The translations under genes and the position numbers were made by a program. Positions 34,572 through 43,460 of a DNA stretch of 64,000 nt are shown here, in pieces. Source of the DNA: Rossellomorea sp. BNER (lineage in GTDB: Bacteria > Bacillota > Bacilli > Bacillales > Bacillaceae_B); assembly GCA_024213275.1 (NCBI GenBank), contig JANAVG010000002.1:434001-498000 (forward strand), read 5' to 3'. The notes under the pieces were generated by a model. The model was not told the origin of the DNA and ran no database searches. It saw only the letters and a list, made by a program, of their open reading frames with translations. Position 1 is the first letter of the stretch. Each line of letters begins with the position of its first letter.

Positions 34572-37406
34572 ATGAGAAAGCAATCATCAATTCAAGGGGG
34601 GCCCTGGCAAAGTTTTTACGGGCCAAACCTCGGATATGTGATGGAGGTTTATGAGCAGTTTTTACAGGATCCATCTTCTGTAGATCCTGAATTGAAAGAA
34701 CTATTTGAACAATGGGGGCCACCAACGGCAGAGGACATGACAGCCATGGTTTCTGCTCAACAAACGGATGCCTCATTCCAACTACCTTCTAATCCTACAA
34801 ATTTTAGTAAAGTAGTTGCGGCTGTAAAGCTAGCAGATAATATTCGAACATATGGTCACTTAGCTGCTGATATAAATCCTTTAAATGATCGTCAAAAAGA
34901 TACAAGAAGGATTGAATTAGGGGAATTTGGATTAACAGATGAAGATTTAAAAAAGGTGCCGGTTGAATTTATTTGTCCAGACGCTCCTTCTCATGTTCAG
35001 AATGGACTAGATGCTATTAATCATTTAAAAGAAGTTTATACAAAAAAACTAGCTTTTGAATATTCACATGTACATGAATTGGAAGAAAAGAATTGGTTGC
35101 GTGAAAAAATTGAATCAAACGCTTTTATATTTGATCTTTCAAAAGAGCAAAAGCTAAATCTATTGAAACGACTTTCTGAAGTAGAAGGCTTTGAACATTT
35201 TATTCACCGTACATTTGTTGGTCAAAAACGGTTTTCTATTGAAGGTTTGGATACAATGATTCCATTATTAGATGAGCTTGTCCAACATTCGGTTGAAAAT
35301 GGTGCTAAAACGATAAATATTGGAATGGCCCATCGCGGACGTCTTAATGTATTATCACATGTTATCGGAAAGCCATATGAGATGATATTTGCAGAGTTCC
35401 AACATGCACCAAGCAAAGATTTGATTCCTTCTGAAGGTTCAATCGGAATTACATATGGTTGGACTGGTGATGTTAAATATCACCTTGGAGCAGATAGGAA
35501 AATTCCAACGGGTAGAGCACGAGTTACATTAGCAAATAACCCAAGTCACCTTGAAGTTGTGAGTCCGATTGTAGCAGGATATACAAGAGCGGCACAAGAG
35601 CAAAGAGAATCAAAAGGTTATCCAGAGCAAAATCCTAAAACTTCATATGCTGTCATGATTCATGGTGATGCAGCATTCCCTGGTCAAGGGGTTGTAGCAG
35701 AAACTCTTAACCTAAGTGGGCTCCGTGGTTATCATACTGGTGGTTCAATCCATCTTATTGCCAATAACATGATTGGGTTTACTACTGAAAGTCACGATTC
35801 TCGTTCAACAAAATATGCTTCTGATACGGCAAAAGGCTTTGAAGTACCGATTGTTCATGTGAATGCAGATGATCCAGAAGCATGTATCACTACTGCAATG
35901 CTTGCCTATGAATACCGGAAAACATTTAAAAAGGATTTTGTTATTGATTTAATTGGGTATCGCCGTTTTGGTCATAATGAAATGGACGAACCTATGGTAA
36001 CAAATCCGATGATGTACACCATTATTAGCAAACATCCTACGGCAAGAAAATTATATGCTGATAAATTATTAAACGAAGGAATAGTATCTGAAGAAGAAAT
36101 TTCTAAGATGCAAAAAGATATTGAGGATAAACTGAAAGCTGCTTATGAAAAGGTACCAAAAAAAGACGAAGATCCAGATATCGTATTAAATCCTCCAGAG
36201 GATGTAACAAATGGTTTACCAGATATAGATACATCCATTGATTTTAATCAATTACGTTCTATTAATACAGAATTGTTGGAATGGCCTGAAGGTTTTAATG
36301 CTTTTAAGAAGTTGGCCAAAATCCTACAACGTCGTGGACAAGTATTTGAAGGAAAAGGAAAAATTGATTGGGCGCATGCTGAAACCTTGGCATTTGCTGC
36401 AATTTTAAAAGATGGTACTCCGATTCGACTTACAGGACAGGATTCAGAACGTGGAACATTTGCACAGAGACATCTTGTGCTGCATGATGAAAAAACTGGG
36501 GAAGAATATATCCCACTTCATCATTTAAAAGACGGAAACGCATCTTTTGTGGTTTGTAACAGTCCTCTTACTGAACAGGCTGTAGTTGGCTATGAGTACG
36601 GTTATAATGTATTTGCACCTGAAACGTTAGTATTGTGGGAAGCGCAATTTGGGGATTTCTCCAATATGGCACAGGTAATGTATGATCAATTTATTTCTGC
36701 TGGCCGTGCTAAATGGGGTCAAAAATCAGGACTTGTTATGCTTCTGCCTCATGGATATGAAGGTCAAGGTCCAGAGCATTCAAGTGCAAGACTAGAAAGA
36801 TTCCTACAATTGGGTGGAGAATACAACTGGACAGTTGCAAACTGTTCAACGGCAGGACAATATTTCCATATCCTAAGGCGTCAAGCAGCTATTCTTCAAA
36901 AAGAAGAAGTTCGTCCACTTGTTATCATGACACCTAAGAGTTTACTAAGAAACCAATACGCTGCAGTTACGGCAGAAGAACTGGCGAATGGACAATTCCA
37001 ATCAGTTCTTGAACAACGTGGATTAGGCGAAAAACATGATCAAGTAGAAAGAATTGCCCTATGTAGTGGGAAAATTGCCATTGATTTGGAAGAAAGCTTG
37101 AAAAATCGCGAAGATACAGACTGGTTACACATACTGCGGGTTGAGGAATTATACCCTTTCCCTAAAAATGATATTTCTTCTATTCTTGAAAGGTACAATG
37201 GATTAAAAGAATTGGTTTGGGTACAAGAAGAGCCGAAAAATATGGGTGGCTGGACTTTTGCTGAATCAAGACTCAGAGAAATTGCGCCAGATGGAGTAGA
37301 GGTACTATATAACGGCAGACGTCGACGTTCAAGTCCGTCAGAAGGAGAACCGACCGTACACAAAAAAGAACAAGCACGTATTATTAATGAAGCTTTAACA
37401 CGATAA
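34572..37406 (+). CDS. odhA: 2-oxoglutarate dehydrogenase E1 component
   Basis: OdhA (944 aa) is the thiamine diphosphate enzyme that decarboxylates 2-oxoglutarate in the TCA cycle. The N-terminal E1o arm ([19 protein letters not shown]), [17 protein letters not shown], the ThDP site [23 protein letters not shown] and the C-terminal transketolase part with [15 protein letters not shown] are intact. TTGGAGG precedes the ATG. It is 19 bases upstream of odhB and forms the odhAB operon; E3 is encoded elsewhere. Confidence 0.97.
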   Translation: MRKQSSIQGGPWQSFYGPNLGYVMEVYEQFLQDPSSVDPELKELFEQWGPPTAEDMTAMVSAQQTDASFQLPSNPTNFSKVVAAVKLADNIRTYGHLAADINPLNDRQKDTRRIELGEFGLTDEDLKKVPVEFICPDAPSHVQNGLDAINHLKEVYTKKLAFEYSHVHELEEKNWLREKIESNAFIFDLSKEQKLNLLKRLSEVEGFEHFIHRTFVGQKRFSIEGLDTMIPLLDELVQHSVENGAKTINIGMAHRGRLNVLSHVIGKPYEMIFAEFQHAPSKDLIPSEGSIGITYGWTGDVKYHLGADRKIPTGRARVTLANNPSHLEVVSPIVAGYTRAAQEQRESKGYPEQNPKTSYAVMIHGDAAFPGQGVVAETLNLSGLRGYHTGGSIHLIANNMIGFTTESHDSRSTKYASDTAKGFEVPIVHVNADDPEACITTAMLAYEYRKTFKKDFVIDLIGYRRFGHNEMDEPMVTNPMMYTIISKHPTARKLYADKLLNEGIVSEEEISKMQKDIEDKLKAAYEKVPKKDEDPDIVLNPPEDVTNGLPDIDTSIDFNQLRSINTELLEWPEGFNAFKKLAKILQRRGQVFEGKGKIDWAHAETLAFAAILKDGTPIRLTGQDSERGTFAQRHLVLHDEKTGEEYIPLHHLKDGNASFVVCNSPLTEQAVVGYEYGYNVFAPETLVLWEAQFGDFSNMAQVMYDQFISAGRAKWGQKSGLVMLLPHGYEGQGPEHSSARLERFLQLGGEYNWTVANCSTAGQYFHILRRQAAILQKEEVRPLVIMTPKSLLRNQYAAVTAEELANGQFQSVLEQRGLGEKHDQVERIALCSGKIAIDLEESLKNREDTDWLHILRVEELYPFPKNDISSILERYNGLKELVWVQEEPKNMGGWTFAESRLREIAPDGVEVLYNGRRRRSSPSEGEPTVHKKEQARIINEALTR

Positions 37407-37425
37407 CAAAGAGGAGGACATCACA

Positions 37426-38646
37426 GTGGCAGAAATCAAAGTTCCTGAGTTGGCAGAATCGATTACAGAAGGTACAATTGCGCAATGGTTAAAACAACCA
37501 GGTGAATATGTAGAAAAAGGTGAATATATCGTCGAGTTAGAAACGGACAAAGTAAATGTTGAAGTCATTTCAGAGGAATCTGGGACTCTAAAAGAACTGA
37601 AAGCAGATGAAGGCGATACAGTTGAAGTAGGACAAGTCATTGCAGTTGTTACAGAGGGTGGAGAATCCGCTGCTCCTAGCAATGAAAAAGTAGAAGAGCC
37701 TGCTCAAGAAAATGAAGCGAAGAAACCAGAAGCTACCACAGAAGAAGTAAAGGATGACAAGAAAAATCGTCCGATTGCTTCTCCAGCCGCACGCAAATTG
37801 GCTCGAGAAAAAGGAATCGATCTTTCTTCAGTACCAACTACAGATCCACTTGGTCGAGTCCGTAAACAGGATATTGAAGCTTACAATAATAAACCAGCAC
37901 CTTCTCAACCAGCTGCGAAAGCTCCTGAGAAAAAGGATGATGGAAAACCTGTTGTTCGTGAAAAAATGTCACGTCGTCGTCAAACGATTGCAAAACGTTT
38001 AGTAGAAGTTCAGCAAACTGCAGCAATGCTTACGACTTTTAATGAAATTGATATGACAGCAGTAATGGGACTTCGTAAACGTAAAAAGGATAAATTCTTT
38101 GATGATCATGATGTTCGTCTAGGATTCATGTCCTTCTTTACAAAAGCTGTTGTTGCAGCACTGAAAAAATACCCTTATGTAAATGCTGAAATAGATGGGA
38201 ACGAAGTGGTTCTTAAGAAATTTTATGATGTGGGTGTAGCTGTTTCTACGGATGATGGACTTGTTGTTCCTGTGGTACGCGATTGTGACAGAAAGAACTT
38301 CGCAGAAATCGAAGGAGATATTATGGACTTAGCTCTTAAAGCTCGTGATAACAAGCTAGCGCTAAGTGATCTCCAAGGCGGATCATTTACAATTACGAAT
38401 GGAGGAGTATTTGGTTCATTACTATCAACACCAATTTTAAATGGGCCTCAGGTAGGGATTCTTGGAATGCATACGATTCAATTACGTCCTGTCGCAATTG
38501 ATAAAGATACAATGGAAAACCGTCCAATGATGTATGTGGCTCTTTCTTATGACCACCGTATTATAGATGGAAAAGAAGCAGTTGGATTCTTATCGATGGT
38601 AAAATCTCTTCTTGAAAACCCTGAAGATTTATTATTAGAAGGTTAA
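37426..38646 (+). CDS. odhB: 2-oxoglutarate dehydrogenase E2 (dihydrolipoyl succinyltransferase)
   Basis: OdhB (406 aa) forms the core of the complex. Residues 1-77 are the lipoyl domain with the lipoyl lysine in [11 protein letters not shown] (about 43). A Glu/Ala/Pro-rich linker, the E1/E3-binding domain ([17 protein letters not shown], about 110-150), a second linker and the catalytic domain follow, with the catalytic His in [13 protein letters not shown] 37426 follows GAGGAGG. Domain order and length are standard. Confidence 0.97.
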   Translation: MAEIKVPELAESITEGTIAQWLKQPGEYVEKGEYIVELETDKVNVEVISEESGTLKELKADEGDTVEVGQVIAVVTEGGESAAPSNEKVEEPAQENEAKKPEATTEEVKDDKKNRPIASPAARKLAREKGIDLSSVPTTDPLGRVRKQDIEAYNNKPAPSQPAAKAPEKKDDGKPVVREKMSRRRQTIAKRLVEVQQTAAMLTTFNEIDMTAVMGLRKRKKDKFFDDHDVRLGFMSFFTKAVVAALKKYPYVNAEIDGNEVVLKKFYDVGVAVSTDDGLVVPVVRDCDRKNFAEIEGDIMDLALKARDNKLALSDLQGGSFTITNGGVFGSLLSTPILNGPQVGILGMHTIQLRPVAIDKDTMENRPMMYVALSYDHRIIDGKEAVGFLSMVKSLLENPEDLLLEG

Positions 38647-38699
38647 AATCTAGTAGTACATTTTTTAGAATGTTATAAATCCTATTGTGAATAAATGAC

Positions 38700-38797
38700 A
38701 TAAAAGGTGATCGAAACTAATGCTCCAATGATCACGCTAACTTTACTGCGCTTAAGTTAGTGTGATGGACATTGTTTAAGGTCACCTCTTTTTTTGT
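38700..38797 (+). terminator. Terminator of odhAB
   Basis: AAAGGTGA and TCACCT pair at the outside, with inner arms ATCACGCTAACT and AGTTAGTGTGAT, followed by T7. The inner stem of about 12 pairs is strong. Confidence 0.7.
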
Positions 38798-38868
38798 TAC
38801 GACAAAATATTGCGCTAAGGAAACATTTGAACAAGTTTCGAATATAATAAGAGAAAAGGAGTGGTCTT

Positions 38869-38985
38869 ATGACAAAACGGAGCAAGAAAAAAATTGTACA
38901 ATATTCTTATATTTTTCATCAAATGGGGATTCTAAATCAGCATGAGTTAGAGAAAATCAAGAATCATTATAAAGAAAAAATGTGA
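38869..38985 (+). CDS. 38-residue basic peptide
   Basis: ATG 38869 follows AAAAGGAGTGG and a TATAAT-type box at about 38843. The peptide starts TKRSKKKIVQYSYIF and ends NHYKEKM, with helical and positively charged ends. It is not a known family. The clear ribosome site and a terminator at 38990 support it as a real small gene. Confidence 0.45.
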   Translation: MTKRSKKKIVQYSYIFHQMGILNQHELEKIKNHYKEKM

Positions 38986-38989
38986 AAAG

Positions 38990-39040
38990 GACGAGGATGT
39001 CTCCAAATCGTATTAATAAATTCCAGAGACATTCTCGTCA
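38990..39040. terminator. Bidirectional terminator between two tiny genes
   Basis: GACGAGGATGTCTC and GAGACATTCTCGTC pair with one mismatch around about 22 bases. It separates the 38-residue peptide from the convergent Sda-like gene. Confidence 0.6.
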
Positions 39041-39082
39041 ACATATCAGGGGGGAAGTGCAGTATCATTATTTCATTTTAAA

Positions 39083-39217
39083 TCATGCTTTCCTAAAAGG
39101 TTTCAACCCTCGACTACGTATTTCTTTCTTCAGCATATGAATCCAGTCACGATCTTTACCGTGTTTTTCTGCGTCTCGATAGGCTGCCACCAACTGTTCA
39201 TTACTCATAATTTTCAT
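39083..39217 (-). CDS. sda: Sda-like sporulation histidine kinase inhibitor
   Basis: A 44-residue peptide; ATG 39217 is preceded by TAGGAGGTATGTC. The sequence MSNEQLVAAYRDAEKHGKD aligns well with B. subtilis Sda (LSDELLIESYFKATEMNLN), and the following RDWIHMLKKEIRSRGL with RDFIELIENEIKRRSL. Sda is a helical hairpin that binds KinA and blocks the phosphorelay when DNA is damaged or replication is active. No DnaA box (TTATCCACA) was seen in the short upstream region, unlike B. subtilis sda. It may be a paralogue of a main sda elsewhere. Confidence 0.78.
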   Translation of the reverse strand: MKIMSNEQLVAAYRDAEKHGKDRDWIHMLKKEIRSRGLKPFRKA

Positions 39218-39475
39218 GACATACCTCCTAGGAAATATTTAAATATAGAATTTTCTATATTTTCTATATATTCTACAACCATATTCCTAAAATGAAAAGA
39301 GGTAAATTTAAATTCCTACAAAAGTAGGGATTTTGTTTGTTTTTGTAGAATGAAGAGGAATAGTGTTTTCTGATCTTATCAAATGGTAACTTTGCCGTGT
39401 GTAATTAGAGTCCAGCTATAATGTATACCTTTCGATTCTTAGAGATATTTCCATGATTATTTCTAGATCATTAGG
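39218..39475. other. Intergenic region upstream of the Sda-like gene
   Basis: 258 bases, AT-rich with TATA-like tracts. No gene, repeat or DnaA box was recognised. Confidence 0.4.
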
Positions 39476-40258
39476 CTAATGATTCGTTAGAGACTTCACT
39501 TCAGCTACCAGTTTTTCTAATTCCTTTATTCCATGTTCGAGATAAGCATTCTTTAAGATAAATATTAAACGTTCATAGCAGTCTCGAGGCTTTACCTCCA
39601 TCTGATTAAGCGACTTTTTTAACCATTTAAATTTGGGGTTCTGTACATACATCCCATTTAGGGCAAATAATATTTTCATAAGTTTTGTTTCAATCTCGAT
39701 AACTGCATCATAAAGAACTAAGAAGTCTTCTCTTTCTAATAAGGCATACCGATGTTTCCATCGACCTGAAAAAGTAAAATTCTCAATAATGATTAGTTCC
39801 TTTAATTCATCAGGGAAATTTTTCAAAGTTTCTTTCCAGGTACATATAAGTTCACTACCATAGATAGGGATACCATCGACTACTGAAGAAACAACACATT
39901 GTTTGTCCTCATTACTATCAGAGTGAATTAGTAAATCGTTACACCAATTTTCTATTGTCGAGACAAGAAAGTGACTAATTTCAAATTTGATTTCTCCCAC
40001 TTTGTAGGATTCAGACCATTCTTCCTCTTCATATGGATGAAAATCTATTATCTCACCGTTGCACCTTTTAATAACCGCTAGACGGTCAGCATCCGTAATT
40101 GGTTCATTCCAGAAAATATGTAATTCTATATCTGAGTGTTCGTCTGAACAACCTCTTGATACTGATCCAGCTATCAATATAGCGGCAATTTTCCTATTAT
40201 CCTTATATATATCAGCTTGTTTGTTCGCCATTTCCATAAACTTTTGGATTCTAACCAC
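39476..40258 (-). CDS. Nucleotidyltransferase domain protein
   Basis: A 260-residue protein with an N-terminal minimal nucleotidyltransferase fold: ILIAGSVSRGCSDEHSDIEL contains the GS motif and the D-x-E metal ligands. The C-terminal half is helical and rich in charged residues, like the KNTase C-terminal-type domain of aminoglycoside nucleotidyltransferase-like proteins. Substrate unknown; it may modify a small molecule. It stands alone and diverges from the acyl-CoA synthetase gene. Confidence 0.85.
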   Translation of the reverse strand: MVRIQKFMEMANKQADIYKDNRKIAAILIAGSVSRGCSDEHSDIELHIFWNEPITDADRLAVIKRCNGEIIDFHPYEEEEWSESYKVGEIKFEISHFLVSTIENWCNDLLIHSDSNEDKQCVVSSVVDGIPIYGSELICTWKETLKNFPDELKELIIIENFTFSGRWKHRYALLEREDFLVLYDAVIEIETKLMKILFALNGMYVQNPKFKWLKKSLNQMEVKPRDCYERLIFILKNAYLEHGIKELEKLVAEVKSLTNH

Positions 40259-40449
40259 TACCTCTCTTCTAATCTATTTTACTAAAAACTCTATTAATTA
40301 TGAAGCTAGTATATAGGCAATCCATTAGTCGTATTTGAATATTGTAAAAATTGTGATAATATAGAATCGAGTGATGGTAACAACTAGGATATGGACAACT
40401 AGATAATCAGTTTCATACAAATGTGTTGTTGAACAAGGGGGATTATAGG

Positions 40450-42093
40450 TTGGCAAATCTATTGGATGTAACTGTGGGAACTTTATTGGAAGAAAGAGCA
40501 GCTGAACAAGGAGAAAGAGAAGCGGTTGTCTATGCTGATCGAGGTCTGCGCTGGACATATGAAGAACTAAACCTGCACTGCAGGAAAGTTGCAAAAGGTC
40601 TTATGGCATTAGGATTGAAAAAAGGAGATCATATCGCCATTTGGGCAACAAATACCCCAGAATGGCTTGCAAGTCAATTTGCAACAGGGAAAATGGGTGC
40701 GGTTTTAGTAACAGTCAATACTAATTATCGTACAGCAGAGCTTGAATATCTTTTAAAGCAATCAGATTCAACTACGATTGTATTAATGGAAAGCTATAGA
40801 GATGCATCCTATATTGAAATGCTTTATGAAATTTGCCCTGAGCTCAGGAGCAGTAAACCCGGAAAGTTGGAGAGTAGTCGTCTCCCGCATTTAAAAAACG
40901 TTATTGTTTTAGGGGACAAAAAATTTCCTGGAACGTTTTCGTGGGATGATGTACTTCAAATGTCTGATAAAATTACAGATAGTCAACTTAATGAAAGATT
41001 AAATAGTTTAAAACCAGATGATGCCATAAATATGCAATATACCTCCGGAACGACTGGGTTTCCAAAAGGGGTTATGCTTTCACATAGTAATATAGTAAAC
41101 AATGCGTATAATATCGCAAATTGTATGCGCTTAACGAGCAAAGATCGCCTATGTATTCCTGTTCCATTCTTCCATTGTTTTGGATGTGTCATTGGAACAT
41201 TAGCTTGTGTGTCTGTAGGAGCAACTATGGTTCCTGTGCAAGAATTTAGTCCACTAGAGGTATTACAAACAGTCCAGGATGAGAAATGTACTGCATTACA
41301 TGGGGTTCCTACCATGTTTATAGCCGAATTAAACCATCCCAAATTTTCTACATTCGATTTATCCCATTTACGTACAGGAGTCATGGCTGGTAGCAATTGC
41401 CCTATTGAAGTAATGAAAGGTGTAATCGAAAAAATGGGTGCAGATGAAATTACGATAGCCTATGGGCAAACAGAATCCTCTCCTGTTATTACCCAGACAA
41501 GGACTCATGATCCTATTGAGTTAAGAGTAGAAACGGTTGGAAGAGCCCTTCCGAATGTAGAAGTGAAAATTGTAACCCCTGGAACAACAGATGAAGTGCC
41601 ATTTGGAGAACAGGGAGAGCTGTGTACAAGAGGCTACCATGTCATGAAAGGATATTACAAAAACGATGAAGCAACAAACACAAGCATTGATTCTGATGGA
41701 TGGCTACATACTGGTGATTTAGCTGTTATGGATTCAAATGGGTATTGTCGGATAACCGGGCGTCTAAAAGATATGATTATTAGAGGTGGTGAGAATATCT
41801 ACCCAAGGGAAATTGAAGAATTTTTGTATTCGCATCCGAAAATTTTAGATGTTCAAGTCTTAGGTGTTCCTGATGAAGTATTTGGTGAAGAGGTTGTGGC
41901 ATGGATCATATTGAAGGAAGGCCAAAGTCTAACAACAGAAGACATACGCGAATATTGCAAGGGGAAAATCTCTAGACATAAAATTCCACGGTATATAGAA
42001 TTTACTGATAGCTATCCAATGACCGCTTCAGGGAAAATTCAAAAGTTCAAGCTCAGAGAAAAAACAAAGGAAAAGATATCGCAAAAAATATAG
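40450..42093 (+). CDS. Acyl-CoA synthetase (YngI-like AMP-binding protein)
   Basis: A 547-residue adenylate-forming enzyme. TTG 40450 follows AGGGGGAT at 8 bases; the longer frame lacks a ribosome site. The motif order is YTSGTTGFPKGVMLSH (P-loop, about 197-212), AYGQTESSPV, GWLHTGDLA, GRLKDMIIRGGENIYPREIE and the catalytic lysine in ASGKIQKFKLRE. The length and sequence resemble B. subtilis YngI (medium-chain acyl-CoA ligase). It activates carboxylic acids with ATP and CoA. It ends before a terminator and a MITE. Confidence 0.9.
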   Translation: MANLLDVTVGTLLEERAAEQGEREAVVYADRGLRWTYEELNLHCRKVAKGLMALGLKKGDHIAIWATNTPEWLASQFATGKMGAVLVTVNTNYRTAELEYLLKQSDSTTIVLMESYRDASYIEMLYEICPELRSSKPGKLESSRLPHLKNVIVLGDKKFPGTFSWDDVLQMSDKITDSQLNERLNSLKPDDAINMQYTSGTTGFPKGVMLSHSNIVNNAYNIANCMRLTSKDRLCIPVPFFHCFGCVIGTLACVSVGATMVPVQEFSPLEVLQTVQDEKCTALHGVPTMFIAELNHPKFSTFDLSHLRTGVMAGSNCPIEVMKGVIEKMGADEITIAYGQTESSPVITQTRTHDPIELRVETVGRALPNVEVKIVTPGTTDEVPFGEQGELCTRGYHVMKGYYKNDEATNTSIDSDGWLHTGDLAVMDSNGYCRITGRLKDMIIRGGENIYPREIEEFLYSHPKILDVQVLGVPDEVFGEEVVAWIILKEGQSLTTEDIREYCKGKISRHKIPRYIEFTDSYPMTASGKIQKFKLREKTKEKISQKI

Positions 42094-42116
42094 AGAGAGG
42101 AAATAAATTTAAGGTA

Positions 42117-42152
42117 GCGGGTGTGACCTATTCAAGGGTCAGCCCTTTTCTC
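42117..42152 (+). terminator. Terminator of the acyl-CoA synthetase gene
   Basis: GCGGGTGTGACC and GGGTCAGCCC pair with a short loop and TTTT tail, about 25 bases after the stop. Confidence 0.55.
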
Positions 42153-42187
42153 TGTAAAATATTCTAGAGAATTAGGTCAATGATTTA

Positions 42188-42305
42188 GGCTCTTTTTTAA
42201 AAGATTGTTGTTTTATAAATAGATTTTTAGGTGAAAGCAAACCTTTCGCTGCAATCAACCACTACTCTTTTTTTGAAAAATGGCAAAAAGTTTAAGGAAA
42301 CAGCC
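42188..42305. mobile_element. MITE copy 2 with perfect 8-bp target duplication
   Basis: A 118-bp element begins GGCTCTTTTTTAAAAGATTG and ends, on the other strand, GGCTGTTTCCTTAAACTTTT. It is flanked by ATGATTTA at 42180-42187 and again at 42306-42313, an exact 8-bp target duplication. The ends are homologous to the MITE at 17639. It has no ORF, and its middle differs from copy 1. It lies just before the gamma-glutamylcyclotransferase gene, so it may affect that promoter. Confidence 0.8.
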
Positions 42306-42404
42306 ATGATTTAAAAGTAAAGAACTAGCTTAAAGATAAGAGGCTATTAGAAGCAACTTAGCTATGTTATATTGATTGTATTCTATTATCTAGGGGGGGT
42401 TAAT

Positions 42405-43286
42405 TTGAATGATGTTTTATTATTTGTGTACGGTACATTAAGAAAGAATGAGAGAAATCACCATTGGCTAGGAAACTCAAAATTAGTAACCGAACAAGCC
42501 TGGCTAAATGGTGAACTTTACGATACCTATAATGGTTATCCAGCATTAAAAGAGGGAGATGAGAGGGTGTATGGTGAAATTTATCGAGTATCTCCTACTA
42601 TATTAACCCATGTAGATATGCTTGAGGAGTATAAAGAAGATCGGGATGATAATTTATATAGAAGGTATCATATAGATATTCAAACAGACCAAGGACTTAT
42701 AAGTTGTCTCTATTATACTGGTCAACATTCATCATTGTTTCAAGAAAAAATCCCCAGTGGTGACTGGAAAGTACATAATTTTATGAAGACAAAACCAATT
42801 GAATCGTTATATTTCGCTTACGGTTCATGTATGGATCTTGAAAGATTTCAGTTAGCTGGGGTAGCTCATCATTTCCAATCCCCACTTGGTAAAGGAACCT
42901 TACATGGATATTCCATGAAATATCAATTTGTCGTCCATGATGGAGGGAGGGGGGATATTGTAGAAGATGGAGGTAAAACAGAAGGAGTAGTGTATCGACT
43001 TCCATATGATGCAGTGGAATATTTATACCAAAGGGAAGGTGTCATACCTGGCTGGTACCGTGCTGCCCTCGTAGATATAGAAGTAGATAACACTCTATAT
43101 AAAGATGTTTTAACTTTCATAGTAAAAGATAAACAAAAAGAAACTAGGCCACCTGCCCATTATGCTCGCGAAATTCTTAGGGGATCACTTCCTTACGTTA
43201 GTCCAGATTATCACCAAGCCCTAAAAAAACAATTAGTTGATTTAGGGTTTACAGATGAACAGGTTAACAGTCTTCTTAAAAAATAA
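42405..43286 (+). CDS. Tandem gamma-glutamylcyclotransferase-like protein
   Basis: A 293-residue protein made of two GGCT/AIG2-like folds. TTG 42405 follows GGGGGGG by about 5 bases; the ATG just after is out of frame. The N-terminal half has LFVYGTLRKNERNHHWL and VYGEIYRV (YtfP type); the C-terminal half has YFAYGSCMDLERF and TEGVVYRLP (GGCT type). Both carry the substrate-loop YGTL/YGSC motif. Such enzymes cleave gamma-glutamyl amines or peptides. Tandem fusion is uncommon. A terminator follows at 43302. Confidence 0.85.
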   Translation: MNDVLLFVYGTLRKNERNHHWLGNSKLVTEQAWLNGELYDTYNGYPALKEGDERVYGEIYRVSPTILTHVDMLEEYKEDRDDNLYRRYHIDIQTDQGLISCLYYTGQHSSLFQEKIPSGDWKVHNFMKTKPIESLYFAYGSCMDLERFQLAGVAHHFQSPLGKGTLHGYSMKYQFVVHDGGRGDIVEDGGKTEGVVYRLPYDAVEYLYQREGVIPGWYRAALVDIEVDNTLYKDVLTFIVKDKQKETRPPAHYAREILRGSLPYVSPDYHQALKKQLVDLGFTDEQVNSLLKK

Positions 43287-43301
43287 TTTCTATTTCTATT
43301 T

Positions 43302-43348
43302 AAGGTTCAAAGTATTTTTCTTACTTGAGTGATGCTTTGAACCTTTTT
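43302..43348 (+). terminator. Terminator after the gamma-glutamylcyclotransferase gene
   Basis: AAGGTTCAAAG and CTTTGAACCTTTTTG form an 11-bp stem with T5. Confidence 0.75.
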
Positions 43349-43390
43349 GTGAGAATACTACTAGTAATAATTTGAAAATTAGGATAAAAG

Positions 43391-43410
43391 TATAATGCAA
43401 ACGTTTTCAC
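43391..43410 (+). promoter_or_regulatory. pulA promoter -10 with overlapping cre site
   Basis: TATAAT at 43391-43396 overlaps ATGCAAACGTTTTCAC (43395-43410), which fits the CcpA consensus except for its last base. CcpA bound here would block RNA polymerase, giving glucose repression of pullulanase. The -35 is weak: TTGAAA at 43372 is only 13 bases away. Confidence 0.7.
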
Positions 43411-43460
43411 AAATTTAGTAAAGTAATAATGTAAGCAAATAAATAGAATGAGGTGGGAAA

